Shown piece by piece: positions 1-6,368 of a DNA stretch of 7,134 bases. The notes beneath the pieces are model-generated. The model was given only the letters and a program-made list of their open reading frames with translations, ran no database searches and was not told the origin of the DNA. A program made the translations under genes and the position numbers. This DNA is from Nitrososphaeraceae archaeon (GTDB lineage Archaea; Thermoproteota; Nitrososphaeria; Nitrososphaerales; Nitrososphaeraceae): assembly GCA_025449515.1 (NCBI GenBank), contig JANWJI010000202.1:1-7134 (forward strand), in the 5' to 3' direction. Position 1 is the first letter of the stretch. Every line of letters starts with the position of its first letter.

Positions 1-2227
1 ATCCTAGTCCAATTCCCTTTTCTGATCTTGTTTCAAACTTCTCGAAAAGTTTGTCTATAACGGTGGCATGTACTCCTTTACCAGTATCTCGTATACTTAC
101 TACAACATATTCATGACGACTGCTCTTAGTAGCATGGTTAACTTCCTCTCTTTTCATCCTTACTGTAATAGATCCCACTTCAGTAAATTTAGCTGCATTA
201 CTCAATAAATTAGAAACAACTTGAGTTATTCTCCATAGATCAGCATCTACAAAAGTATCTTCATTTTCCTTCGATAAAAAATCCAACTTTATTTTATTAT
301 CTTTGCCTTCACTTTTAAGCTGGGTTTTAAAGTCAGCTAAGATATTTGCGATTACTTCCCTCAGATTAAATTGATTCTTATTCAGCTTTAGTGTCTGACT
401 TTCTATTCTAGAAACATCCAAAATGTCTTCTGTCAGTCTTTGAATTCTTTTTGCACTTCGGTAGATATCATTTAGTAATTCTCTATACTGTTTAATATCG
501 CCTTCTTTCTCTGATAGAGTTTGCGATAATCCCAATATTGGTTGTATGGGATTACGAAGCTCGTTAGCTGCTATATTGATAAATTCCTTCTGCATAGCCT
601 CTGTACTTTTTAGTTCCTCATTTAATACCCGCTCATTCCAAAGCAGTTCAAATATTGATCTAAATGAATCTACACTAGGCTTACTATTTGAATAAATAGG
701 AAAGTCTATAGCTTCTATAAATTCCCCAGCGTGCGGGTCTTTCAGCTCAGCTCTAAAGAATTTTGCATTATCAGCTATAAGCATCCCTGCTGAGGAAATG
801 GTGTCAATCAAAACTCTGATATTTGGCGCATTATTAAAAATCCTGGTTATTATGTCTGAATTTTCATTGGTTATAGGACAGATAATCTTTACAATCACAC
901 CATCTTGTGATCCTTTTATAAGATAATCGATAACCCCTAATCTGTCAACCCTTATCATTGACTTATCAACTGGAAGAAGAAATAGTGCTTCCTTCTTTAC
1001 AGATCTTGCCAAATCTATAAGAACTCTTTCCGCTCTTTGGGGGTCATTAATAACCTCAACAAATCCCGGTTCTATCCCTTGTTCTATTGTTAATATTCTT
1101 TCTCTAGCATCAATTCCATCTTTCCACAACTCGTTAAAAATAAAAACAAAGTGCCTAATGTATGCTCGTTCATTGCTGACCAACAGGCTTATTATTTCTT
1201 CAGGTTCCTCGGTCTTCTCGGTTGTGGCAATCATTTCTTTATCTGATACAGCGAAATCAATTGGAGGCATATTGCTAACATGTCTTATTTGTACTCCAAT
1301 GTCAAGAAATTTCTTAATTAAATCTGCGGCATCATTATCAACAATTGTAGTAACTAATTTTATCCCATTATGTTCTCCGTTTTTCTTTTTTTCAATTATT
1401 TTTTCATATACGTTAAAATAGTTATTATATACTAAGCGTAATCCACCAACTTTCGAACAGACTAAAAATTCACAAGAAGACTCGAGAATGTTTTTTCCCT
1501 TTCCAAGTATTTCGTCGAGATTTTTGAGTATTTTGATCTCTTTTAGTACTATTCCTAGATATCGTTTCATGTCACGTTCTGTAAGAGACGGCTCAATTCC
1601 AGTTTGTTTTAAAAGAACAGACTGTTCCTCTTTTGCAGTATTCAATACCCTTCTTTCCATTTCTTGTTCCATTTGTGGAGTTCCAATGATATCCAAAAAT
1701 TTGGCTACCTCCATAGTTGAATTCCTAATAGATTTTCTCAATGAACTATCTTGCGATACCGATATCGCTAAAGAGTATAGGCCTATACTAAATAAATAGG
1801 AAGATAAGAACACAAGAGAATGAGCAGCTACTCCCAAAGTTTGCTGTAGTGCAGGAATCTCATTAGCAATACCAATTGGTATAATACCCATTGCGGATAT
1901 AACAAGATAATCTTTTACTCTTATACCAGACAGGTTTTTTGTAGCTATATAATATGCAAGACCGAATAAAACACTGCTGCCTATTGTACCTGCCCTGAAA
2001 ATAAGCCTAAAATAGAATCTATAGGGTATATCCGCAGGTAACCAAATTATCAATCCGCTACCAACAAGATATAATACTAAAGGAATAGATAGGATAATCC
2101 AAAATTTAATGGGAAACTTTCCGGGTCTAATTGACTCATAATACTTACGTAAAAGCGTGGCTACGGCTAGCCAAGTAAAAATATAAGGTAGTGCTGCTAG
2201 ATAATCTAAGCTGTTTTTAAGCGACAC
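1..2227 (-). CDS. Membrane histidine-kinase-like protein lacking the phosphoacceptor His (3' end outside window)
   Basis: The frame is uninterrupted from 2398 to the left edge. In protein order it shows about five hydrophobic segments (roughly 2209-2150, 2108-2040, 2020-1945, 1912-1850, 1840-1756), then a cytosolic linker (SISQD-like ISVSQD, TGIEPSLTERDMKRYL). Two tandem sensor-type blocks follow, ending FNELW (about 1139-1122) and FELLWNE (about 640), then the DHp helix, then the ATPase domain. The N-box (NLLSNAAKFT, near 215-184), G1 (DTGKG, 88-74), F-box (LFEKF) and start of G2 (GIGLG, 16-2) are intact. The H-box reads AANELRNPIQ, with AAC (Asn) at 565-563 where the phosphorylated His belongs. 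It is therefore predicted to bind ATP at the membrane but not to autophosphorylate on the usual residue. No ATG lies near the 5' end: the first usable start is GTG at 2227, and the first ATG is at 1891, inside the fourth helix. It follows the receivers and is a paralogue of the soluble kinase at 3245-4990. Confidence in the family is high and in the start is low. Confidence 0.83.
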   Translation of the reverse strand, partial: MSLKNSLDYLAALPYIFTWLAVATLLRKYYESIRPGKFPIKFWIILSIPLVLYLVGSGLIIWLPADIPYRFYFRLIFRAGTIGSSVLFGLAYYIATKNLSGIRVKDYLVISAMGIIPIGIANEIPALQQTLGVAAHSLVFLSSYLFSIGLYSLAISVSQDSSLRKSIRNSTMEVAKFLDIIGTPQMEQEMERRVLNTAKEEQSVLLKQTGIEPSLTERDMKRYLGIVLKEIKILKNLDEILGKGKNILESSCEFLVCSKVGGLRLVYNNYFNVYEKIIEKKKNGEHNGIKLVTTIVDNDAADLIKKFLDIGVQIRHVSNMPPIDFAVSDKEMIATTEKTEEPEEIISLLVSNERAYIRHFVFIFNELWKDGIDARERILTIEQGIEPGFVEVINDPQRAERVLIDLARSVKKEALFLLPVDKSMIRVDRLGVIDYLIKGSQDGVIVKIICPITNENSDIITRIFNNAPNIRVLIDTISSAGMLIADNAKFFRAELKDPHAGEFIEAIDFPIYSNSKPSVDSFRSIFELLWNERVLNEELKSTEAMQKEFINIAANELRNPIQPILGLSQTLSEKEGDIKQYRELLNDIYRSAKRIQRLTEDILDVSRIESQTLKLNKNQFNLREVIANILADFKTQLKSEGKDNKIKLDFLSKENEDTFVDADLWRITQVVSNLLSNAAKFTEVGSITVRMKREEVNHATKSSRHEYVVVSIRDTGKGVHATVIDKLFEKFETRSEKGIGLG

Positions 2228-2427
2228 AAGGGAAGACGGTAAAACCCAAAGTGTGGTAGTAACAGGATTTACTACTTTGTATTGTATTTCACCATGGTAT
2301 TTTTCAATGGTTTTATAAATGAACGAAGCTTGTGGAGTTGCATTTGGTGCTGATTTTTCTTCTACATCTCCTTGAGATTTGAACTTAACAAAACAAAATT
2401 ATTTTTAATAATAGTTAGTCTAGCCAT
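2228..2427 (-). other. Damaged or misplaced 5' end of the membrane kinase gene
   Basis: The kinase frame stays open upstream of the GTG at 2227 as far as a TAA at 2401-2399. This stretch encodes a hydrophilic segment (GDVEEKSAPNATPQ, then YKVVNPVTTT) of the kind expected outside the membrane before the first helix, but it has no ATG, GTG or TTG start. An ATG at 2427-2425 opens a different frame. It gives 21 residues beginning MARLTIIKNNFVLL, like the first part of a signal peptide or membrane anchor, and stops at 2364-2362. A frameshift or small deletion between about 2398 and 2365 would join the two. Even when joined, the hydrophobic core looks too short, so a deletion of part of the signal segment is more likely than a single-base error. 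What is seen is the frame layout; the ancestral gene structure is inferred. Confidence 0.55.
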
Positions 2428-2435
2428 AAATAATA

Positions 2436-2451
2436 AATTAGTTAACTAATT
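2436..2451. promoter_or_regulatory. 16-bp perfect palindrome between receiver and membrane kinase
   Basis: AATTAGTTAACTAATT is its own reverse complement. It lies in the 61-bp gap between the receiver stop (2489) and the ATG at 2427 on the minus strand. The flanking sequence (TTTATTATTTATGG on the minus strand) is TATA-like. It could be an operator or part of a separate promoter for the membrane kinase. The gap is AT-rich, so a chance palindrome of A and T bases is possible, although it contains an internal G and C pair. Confidence 0.25.
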
Positions 2452-2488
2452 AAAATTCTTCAAAACCTGTAACTATTTTGTCATCAAT

Positions 2489-2851
2489 TTAACCTTGTAT
2501 CTTTGCCCTTACTCTTTTTACCAAATCACCTATGACAATAGGTTTTCGGATAAGGCATTCAACATCTTGTTCTTCTATATCAAATGCTGTAATAAAGCAG
2601 ACCGGGACTTTATCATCTATTTTTCTTATTTCATTATACAATTCAAACCCATTCATCTTCGGCATTTTAATATCAATAAGCGCTAAAGCAAATGACCCCT
2701 CCTTCTTGTCCTTAAAAGATTGTAATGCAAATAGCGGATCATTAAAAGCATTAACTACAAATCCATTATCTTCCAAGCCTATACTCAGAGCAAATGTAAT
2801 ATCAGGTTCGTCATCTACAAGCAATATTCTTTGCTTGGTATTACTACTCAT
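2489..2851 (-). CDS. Stand-alone response-regulator receiver with shortened alpha-4 region
   Basis: This 120-residue single-domain receiver has no output domain. It has the acidic pocket LLVDDEPDI (Asp13, Asp14), the phosphoacceptor Asp60 in LIDIKMPKMNG, the switch Thr88 in CFITA, and the conserved Lys103 in LIRKP. Its ATG at 2851 overlaps the stop of the upstream receiver in an ATGA arrangement, which fixes the start and implies translational coupling. Between FITA and LIRKP it has only 10 residues (FDIEEQDVEC), against 21 in its neighbour, so most of helix alpha-4 is missing. That helix is part of the usual receiver dimer and partner face, so altered partner choice is likely. Its phosphodonor is presumably the soluble kinase of the same cluster, and its output must be by protein contact. 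The receiver identification is certain; the target is unknown. Confidence 0.93.
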   Translation of the reverse strand: MSSNTKQRILLVDDEPDITFALSIGLEDNGFVVNAFNDPLFALQSFKDKKEGSFALALIDIKMPKMNGFELYNEIRKIDDKVPVCFITAFDIEEQDVECLIRKPIVIGDLVKRVRAKIQG

Positions 2852-3240
2852 TGTAATTCATCTCTTAGAACTCTTACTAAATCATCGATTCTGATTGGCT
2901 TTCTAATAAGGCGTTTTATCCCTAGTATTGGAAATATTTTTTTCCTTATATCCTCATAATAATGAATTTCAGAAGCAGTAATAAAACAAACCTTTACTTT
3001 TTTATCAATTTCTTTCATTTGATGATAAGCTTCAATGCCACTCATCTTCGGCATTTTAATATCAAGGAGCAATAAATCATAAAGGTCAGCCTTAAAGTTC
3101 GATAATGCTTTTAAAGGATTATCAAAAGCATCTACTCTAAAGCCATTATCTTCTAAACCAATCTTGAAAGCTAAAGCGATATCAGGTTCATCATCTACAA
3201 GCAATATTCTGCTTTCGCACTTGTTGTTCATTGCTGTCAC
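2848..3240 (-). CDS. Stand-alone response-regulator receiver
   Basis: This receiver of about 130 residues has no output domain. Numbering from the GTG start, the acidic pair is Asp16/Asp17 in LLVDDEPDI, the phosphoacceptor is Asp60 in LLLDIKMPKMSG, the switch Thr88 is in CFITA, and Lys114 is in LIRKPI. The alpha-4 stretch (HYYEDIRKKIFPILG) is full length. It follows the soluble kinase stop (3247-3245) closely. The GTG at 3240 would leave 4 bases between genes; an in-frame ATG at 3231-3229 (MNNKCES) would leave 13. I cannot decide between them, and both precede the conserved domain. Its stop overlaps the start of the next receiver. The order kinase, receiver, receiver suggests phosphotransfer from the soluble kinase, and the lack of a DNA-binding domain argues for signalling by binding another protein. 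Confidence 0.93.
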   Translation of the reverse strand: MTAMNNKCESRILLVDDEPDIALAFKIGLEDNGFRVDAFDNPLKALSNFKADLYDLLLLDIKMPKMSGIEAYHQMKEIDKKVKVCFITASEIHYYEDIRKKIFPILGIKRLIRKPIRIDDLVRVLRDELQ

Positions 3241-3244
3241 TGGT

Positions 3245-4990
3245 TCACGCTCTTCCCCCTGATGTCAAATTAGATGATGATGGGGATTGTTGTTGTTGTT
3301 GTTGTTGTTCGCCAAGTGGAAGGCTTAATTCAAATACAGCCCCTCCTTTACTTTCAGGATTATTCTCAGCCCATATTCTACCACCGTGCGCTTCTACAAT
3401 GCTCTTGCAGATAAATAACCCCAAGCCAGTACCAGTTTCAGACGCTGTAGCAAATTTTGTAAACAACCTAGGAACTATCTCTGGATCTATTCCTGTGCCT
3501 GTGTCCTTCATACTGACTACAACTTCCTGGTTTTTGCTTCCATTTTCTCTATTTTTTTTCTTCTCTGCAGTAACATATATTGAACCTTTTTTGCTTTCCT
3601 TGTCTTGCTTCTTTGTGAACTTGAGGGCATTATTTAACAGATTAGAAATAACCTGAATTAGCCTTACTCTGTCTGCTTCAACAATAATCTTAGAGTCATT
3701 ATTTCTGGGCCTATAGTAGTATAATAACTCAACATTATCATTATTCTTTTCGATCTGATTTCTATAGTCCTCTACAATATTCGATATCAAATCATTTAGA
3801 TCCAATGGCTCAATTTTAAGCATTAGTGTCTTGCTTTCTATTCTTGTAACGTCTAGTATATCGTCTGTAAGTTTCTGAAGTCTTATAGCATTTCTGGACA
3901 TTGCTTGGAGCATTTCATCTTTTCTTTCTGGGTGTGTTTGCAATAGCTCAGAAAATGATAGAATAGCTTGGGTAGGAGTTCTAAGCTCATGGCTTGCAAT
4001 ATTGATAAACTCCTTTTGCATTTTATCAGCTCTCTTTAGCTCTTCATTTAATGTCCGCTCATTCCATAGCAATTCAAATACTGATTTGAATGACTGCACA
4101 GTATTCTTTCTGTTGGAATAAACCGCAAAACCAATCGCTTCCATAAAGGTTTCAGCACTGGCATCTCTACTTTCTACTCTAAGGAGCTTTTCATCATCAA
4201 TTATATACATACCATATAAAGACTCATTGCCATTTAGAATTCTGATGCCAGGAGCTTGTTCAGATACTTTATTTACAATACCAACATTTTCTTTAGATAG
4301 CTGACAAATGATTTTTATACTTACATCTTTTTCTTTTTGTGATAGTTCCACTAAATAATCGATTATTCCCAACCTGTCTGCTCTTACCATAGCTTTGTCA
4401 TTTGGAAATAAGACTAAGGCCTCCTTCTTTGTCGATCTTATCAAATCGAGAAAAGTCTGAGCTATTTTTTTGCGTTCTGCAATTATCTCGAAAACTTCTG
4501 GTTCGATTCCTTCTTCAATTTCCCTAATTCTCTGTTCAGCCAGAATTGCCTTGTTCCAAAAGCTCTCGAACACATATTTTTGTTCCTCTACCATGGCCCT
4601 AACGTTGCTGTAGATAATATGTGGTACTGGTTCTAGTGTCTGATTTCCTGTCATGGAAGACAAATATTCTATTTCACTGATAGAAAAGTTTGTTCTTATT
4701 CCACCTAAGTGACGAATCTCTTTGGCAAATTTGAGTAGCTCTTTACAATAATGGATGTTATCTTTGGTAATGTCAGTAATGTACCTTAATTTGATGCCTT
4801 TGGCTTTAAGATTAGATAACAATTCCTTGTATTCCTCCACTTCAAAAATAAGTGAAAGAGCTTTATGGTCACCACAAGAATCTATTTTTTCTGCTTGTGA
4901 TAAAAATTGTAATACTGTATTAATTACATATTTTTGACCATATAATACCTCTGTCCTCTCAGTGCTTCTAGGATTTGCTGTTGTATTCAT
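3245..4990 (-). CDS. Soluble sensor histidine kinase with duplicated sensor block and poly-Gln tail
   Basis: A 581-residue cytosolic kinase with no hydrophobic segment long enough for a membrane helix. Two related sensor-type blocks come first: residues about 15-160, ending FESFWNKAIL and IEEGIEPEVFEII, and about 175-318, ending FELLWNERTLNEEL. They resemble the receptor-like regions of other thaumarchaeal kinases; the ligand is unknown. The DHp helix carries His334 in ASHELRTPTQ. The ATPase domain has the N-box (SNLLNNALKFT, Asn450/Asn454), G1 (DTGTG 496-500), an F-box-like LFTKF and G2 (GTGLGL 520-525), so it should autophosphorylate. The tail has seven glutamines (562-568) followed by a Ser-rich stretch. 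The ATG at 4990 is preceded by only a weak AAGGG purine run, and a TATA box lies about 50 bp upstream. It is the first gene of the minus-strand cluster and the likely phosphodonor for the two receivers. Confidence 0.95.
   Translation of the reverse strand: MNTTANPRSTERTEVLYGQKYVINTVLQFLSQAEKIDSCGDHKALSLIFEVEEYKELLSNLKAKGIKLRYITDITKDNIHYCKELLKFAKEIRHLGGIRTNFSISEIEYLSSMTGNQTLEPVPHIIYSNVRAMVEEQKYVFESFWNKAILAEQRIREIEEGIEPEVFEIIAERKKIAQTFLDLIRSTKKEALVLFPNDKAMVRADRLGIIDYLVELSQKEKDVSIKIICQLSKENVGIVNKVSEQAPGIRILNGNESLYGMYIIDDEKLLRVESRDASAETFMEAIGFAVYSNRKNTVQSFKSVFELLWNERTLNEELKRADKMQKEFINIASHELRTPTQAILSFSELLQTHPERKDEMLQAMSRNAIRLQKLTDDILDVTRIESKTLMLKIEPLDLNDLISNIVEDYRNQIEKNNDNVELLYYYRPRNNDSKIIVEADRVRLIQVISNLLNNALKFTKKQDKESKKGSIYVTAEKKKNRENGSKNQEVVVSMKDTGTGIDPEIVPRLFTKFATASETGTGLGLFICKSIVEAHGGRIWAENNPESKGGAVFELSLPLGEQQQQQQQSPSSSNLTSGGRA
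3287..3307 (-). repeat. Seven CAA trinucleotide repeats encoding poly-Gln
   Basis: The plus strand shows seven exact TTG units, read as CAA codons in the C-terminal tail of the soluble kinase. All seven glutamines use the same codon, which favours replication slippage as the source. The run sits after the end of the ATPase fold, so gain or loss of units would change tail length without breaking the frame. Confidence 0.9.
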
Positions 4991-5040
4991 TATCTCTTAC
5001 CCTTTTCAATTTAATCGATAAAAAATATGTGATATCGTCA

Positions 5041-5048
5041 ATATATAA
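5041..5048 (-). promoter_or_regulatory. TATA box of the kinase-receiver cluster
   Basis: The minus strand reads TTATATAT here within GCTTATATATTGA, a good match to an archaeal TATA element. It is centred about 54 bp upstream of the kinase ATG. Initiation about 25 bp downstream would fall near 5017-5020, giving a leader of some 26-30 nt. No stronger candidate lies between this point and the ATG; a second TATA-like stretch near 5071-5085 is possible. The transcription start is inferred. Confidence 0.5.
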
Positions 5049-5111
5049 GCAATAATGCTCAAAAATTATGATACATATACATATAACCACGTTAGGAGTT
5101 AAACCAAGTTG

Positions 5112-5335
5112 TTAATATTTGATGTTTGGGATTTCATTGTCTGCTTTATTTCTAGAATTCCATCTTATCGAGTTCCTTTAGCCTCTTCGCTAAAGTCTTG
5201 CTACTGAAACCTTTCAATGTCCTCCTGAATTTAAATATGTAACAGATGTGCTACTGCAACATAACCGAATAGTATTTCAAGAGTTCCTCTCTTTGTAATT
5301 ATCTTACGCAGTTTAGCAGTTTCTTTCATAACCAT
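5112..5335 (-). pseudogene. Decayed HxlR-type winged-helix transcriptional regulator
   Basis: No single frame survives, but successive minus-strand frames spell an HxlR-type protein in order. MVMKETAKLRKIITKRGTLE and ILF begin at the ATG at 5335. A second frame gives LCCSSTSVTYL. A third gives KFRRTLKGFSSKTLAKRLKE and LDKM, ending at 5161. A shifted GILE follows, then RNKADNEIPNIKY to about 5115, with a TAA at 5114-5112. These match the helix-turn-helix core and the start of the wing (the family's SYNEIPPRVEY segment). At least four frame changes are needed, so it cannot be functional. HxlR-type proteins are small DNA-binding repressors or activators. This one lies just upstream of the kinase cluster promoter and may once have been a neighbour regulator. 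The family is recognised from memory, and the frame changes are read directly. Confidence 0.72.
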
Positions 5336-5407
5336 TTAAAGCATTATATTTGTTTCACACACTAAATGTAATTGAATCAAAACTATTGTATAGCGCTGTA
5401 TTTACTA

Positions 5408-5419
5408 TGACAAATGTCA
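5408..5419. promoter_or_regulatory. Short inverted repeat upstream of the HxlR remnant
   Basis: TGACA-AA-TGTCA is a 5-bp inverted repeat with a 2-base centre in the 133-bp gap between the HxlR remnant and the receiver remnant. It has the size of a dimer-bound operator and lies upstream of the decayed regulator, so it might be a fossil autoregulatory site. It occurs once and no protein can be tied to it. Confidence 0.2.
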
Positions 5420-5468
5420 CATAACACACATAAGCGCAGTGTTATTGGTATGACTATTACTACTAATC

Positions 5469-5748
5469 TTATTCTGCTAATAATCTTTTAATTAAACATT
5501 CTATTGTAACTGGCTTTTTAATAAAACATCCAAAATTTATTTTAGGATATACTTCTCTTAGAGCTTGAATATTTATTTCTAATGCAGACATAAAACATAC
5601 TCTAATGTTAACATCTAATTCTAATATCTTTTCACATAACTGAAAGCTATTCATTTGGCATATAAATATCAGTTAGAAGAAGATCATAAAAACGTGGTTT
5701 GGATTGTGTCGATACTAATAAAAGATCCTCATATAATATTGTGTGTTC
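5469..5748 (-). pseudogene. Receiver remnant, frameshifted and missing its N-terminus
   Basis: Reading on the minus strand from 5748, one frame gives TILYEDLLLVSTQSKPRFYD then LLLTDIYMPN, the centre of a receiver with its phosphoacceptor Asp. It hits TAG at 5649-5647. A different frame, opening at the ATG at 5654, continues exactly where the domain should (MNSFQLCEKILELD, VCFMSA, CFIKKPVTIECLIKRL) to a TAA at 5471-5469. The junction reads CCAAATGAAT where CCAAATATGAAT would restore MPNMNSF, so two bases appear to be lost. The beta-1/alpha-1/beta-2 part with the acidic pocket is absent, and upstream sequence belongs to the opposite-strand remnant. A 61-residue peptide from 5654 is open but could not fold as a receiver. 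Confidence 0.75.
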
Positions 5749-5752
5749 TTAA

Positions 5753-5930
5753 CAAAGGCCTTCTTACGAATTAGCACTTACTGATATTAGAATGCCAGAG
5801 ATTAATGAGTTTGAATCGTATAAGGAAATGAAGACAATAGATGGTCAGCTCAAAATTTGGTTTAATTACAGCTTTTGATTATCTACATTTTCCAAATGAT
5901 AACTTTGGTCATTTGGTCTTTAGTGTAGAC
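5753..5930 (+). pseudogene. Second receiver remnant, opposite strand, N-terminus missing
   Basis: From a TAA at 5750-5752 the plus strand reads QRPSYELALTDIRMPEINEF then ESYKEMKTIDGQLKIWF, a receiver centre with its phosphoacceptor Asp, before a TGA at 5876-5878. One base out of frame the domain continues as ITAFDYLHFPNDNFGHLVF, containing the switch-Thr motif. A one-base insertion near 5864 explains this. The KP motif end is not clearly readable and the N-terminal third is gone. The sequence differs from the minus-strand remnant in DNA and protein, so it is a separate paralogue and not an inverted copy. The right boundary is approximate. Confidence 0.7.
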
Positions 5931-6060
5931 TCCTTTATCTCTTTTTGAGAACCATCTCATGAATACATTATTTTAATTCGGAATGTGCACAATCCTCGTT
6001 TCTGAATGGCAAATCTCGTATTAATTTTGACAAACGAAATAACTAGCTCTTATTTGATCG

Positions 6061-6086
6061 TAAGTTGGTTATAAGATACCAACTTA
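6061..6086. repeat. Inverted repeat, 8-bp arms
   Basis: TAAGTTGG and CCAACTTA flank a 10-base centre containing TTATAAGATA. It is followed at 6097-6115 by a weaker CCAATT/AATTGG pair and a CAATTG at 6120-6125. These sit just upstream of the small membrane-protein frame, so they could be an operator, a leader hairpin or the end of an upstream transcript. No T-run follows, so a terminator role is not favoured. Confidence 0.35.
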
Positions 6087-6135
6087 TTTGTATAACCCAA
6101 TTGAAAACAAATTGGAGATCAATTGTATGTGAGTA

Positions 6136-6330
6136 ATGTATTACGTCATTAGGATTAACAAGGGTATTAGTATGCACTCTATACATACTGCACAACTTGT
6201 TATTACATTAGGATTGTGTCCACTAGTATTAGCTGTTAAACTCCGAAAGAATTTAAGCAAGCTTCGTAAGGATAGAAGAAAAAGAAGAAGGAGCTTTTTC
6301 TACGGATATTGTACAACTACCTCCAAATAA
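6136..6330 (+). CDS. Small basic single-helix membrane protein, unknown function
   Basis: The frame gives 64 residues. An internal ATG at 6172 (MHSIHTAQLV) would give 52 and may be the real start, because the first 12 residues add nothing recognisable. One hydrophobic stretch, QLVITLGLCPLVLAV, is followed by a strongly basic tail (KLRKNLSKLRKDRRKRRR), consistent with a single helix and a cytosolic C-terminus. I recognise no family. No clear ribosome site precedes either start; a GGAG at 6114-6117 is too far from 6136 to be convincing. A 12-bp palindrome (CTATCTAGATAG, 6332-6343) follows the stop directly. The length and the sensible membrane topology favour a real gene, but a chance frame in AT-rich DNA cannot be excluded. 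Confidence 0.4.
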   Translation: MYYVIRINKGISMHSIHTAQLVITLGLCPLVLAVKLRKNLSKLRKDRRKRRRSFFYGYCTTTSK

Positions 6331-6368
6331 CCTATCTAGATAGCATAGCCAGAACAACATGAAGAATC

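Noticed and set aside
1158..1799. Two plus-strand frames of 87 and 103 residues
   Set aside because: They lie antisense within the continuous membrane-kinase coding frame and have no recognisable protein character.
2495..3656. Plus-strand frames opposite the two receivers and the soluble kinase
   Set aside because: They are mirror frames of well-supported minus-strand genes; the Cys-rich run near 3290 is just the antisense of the CAA repeat.
4755..4937. 60-residue plus-strand frame
   Set aside because: It is antisense within the N-terminal sensor block of the soluble kinase and has no own signals.
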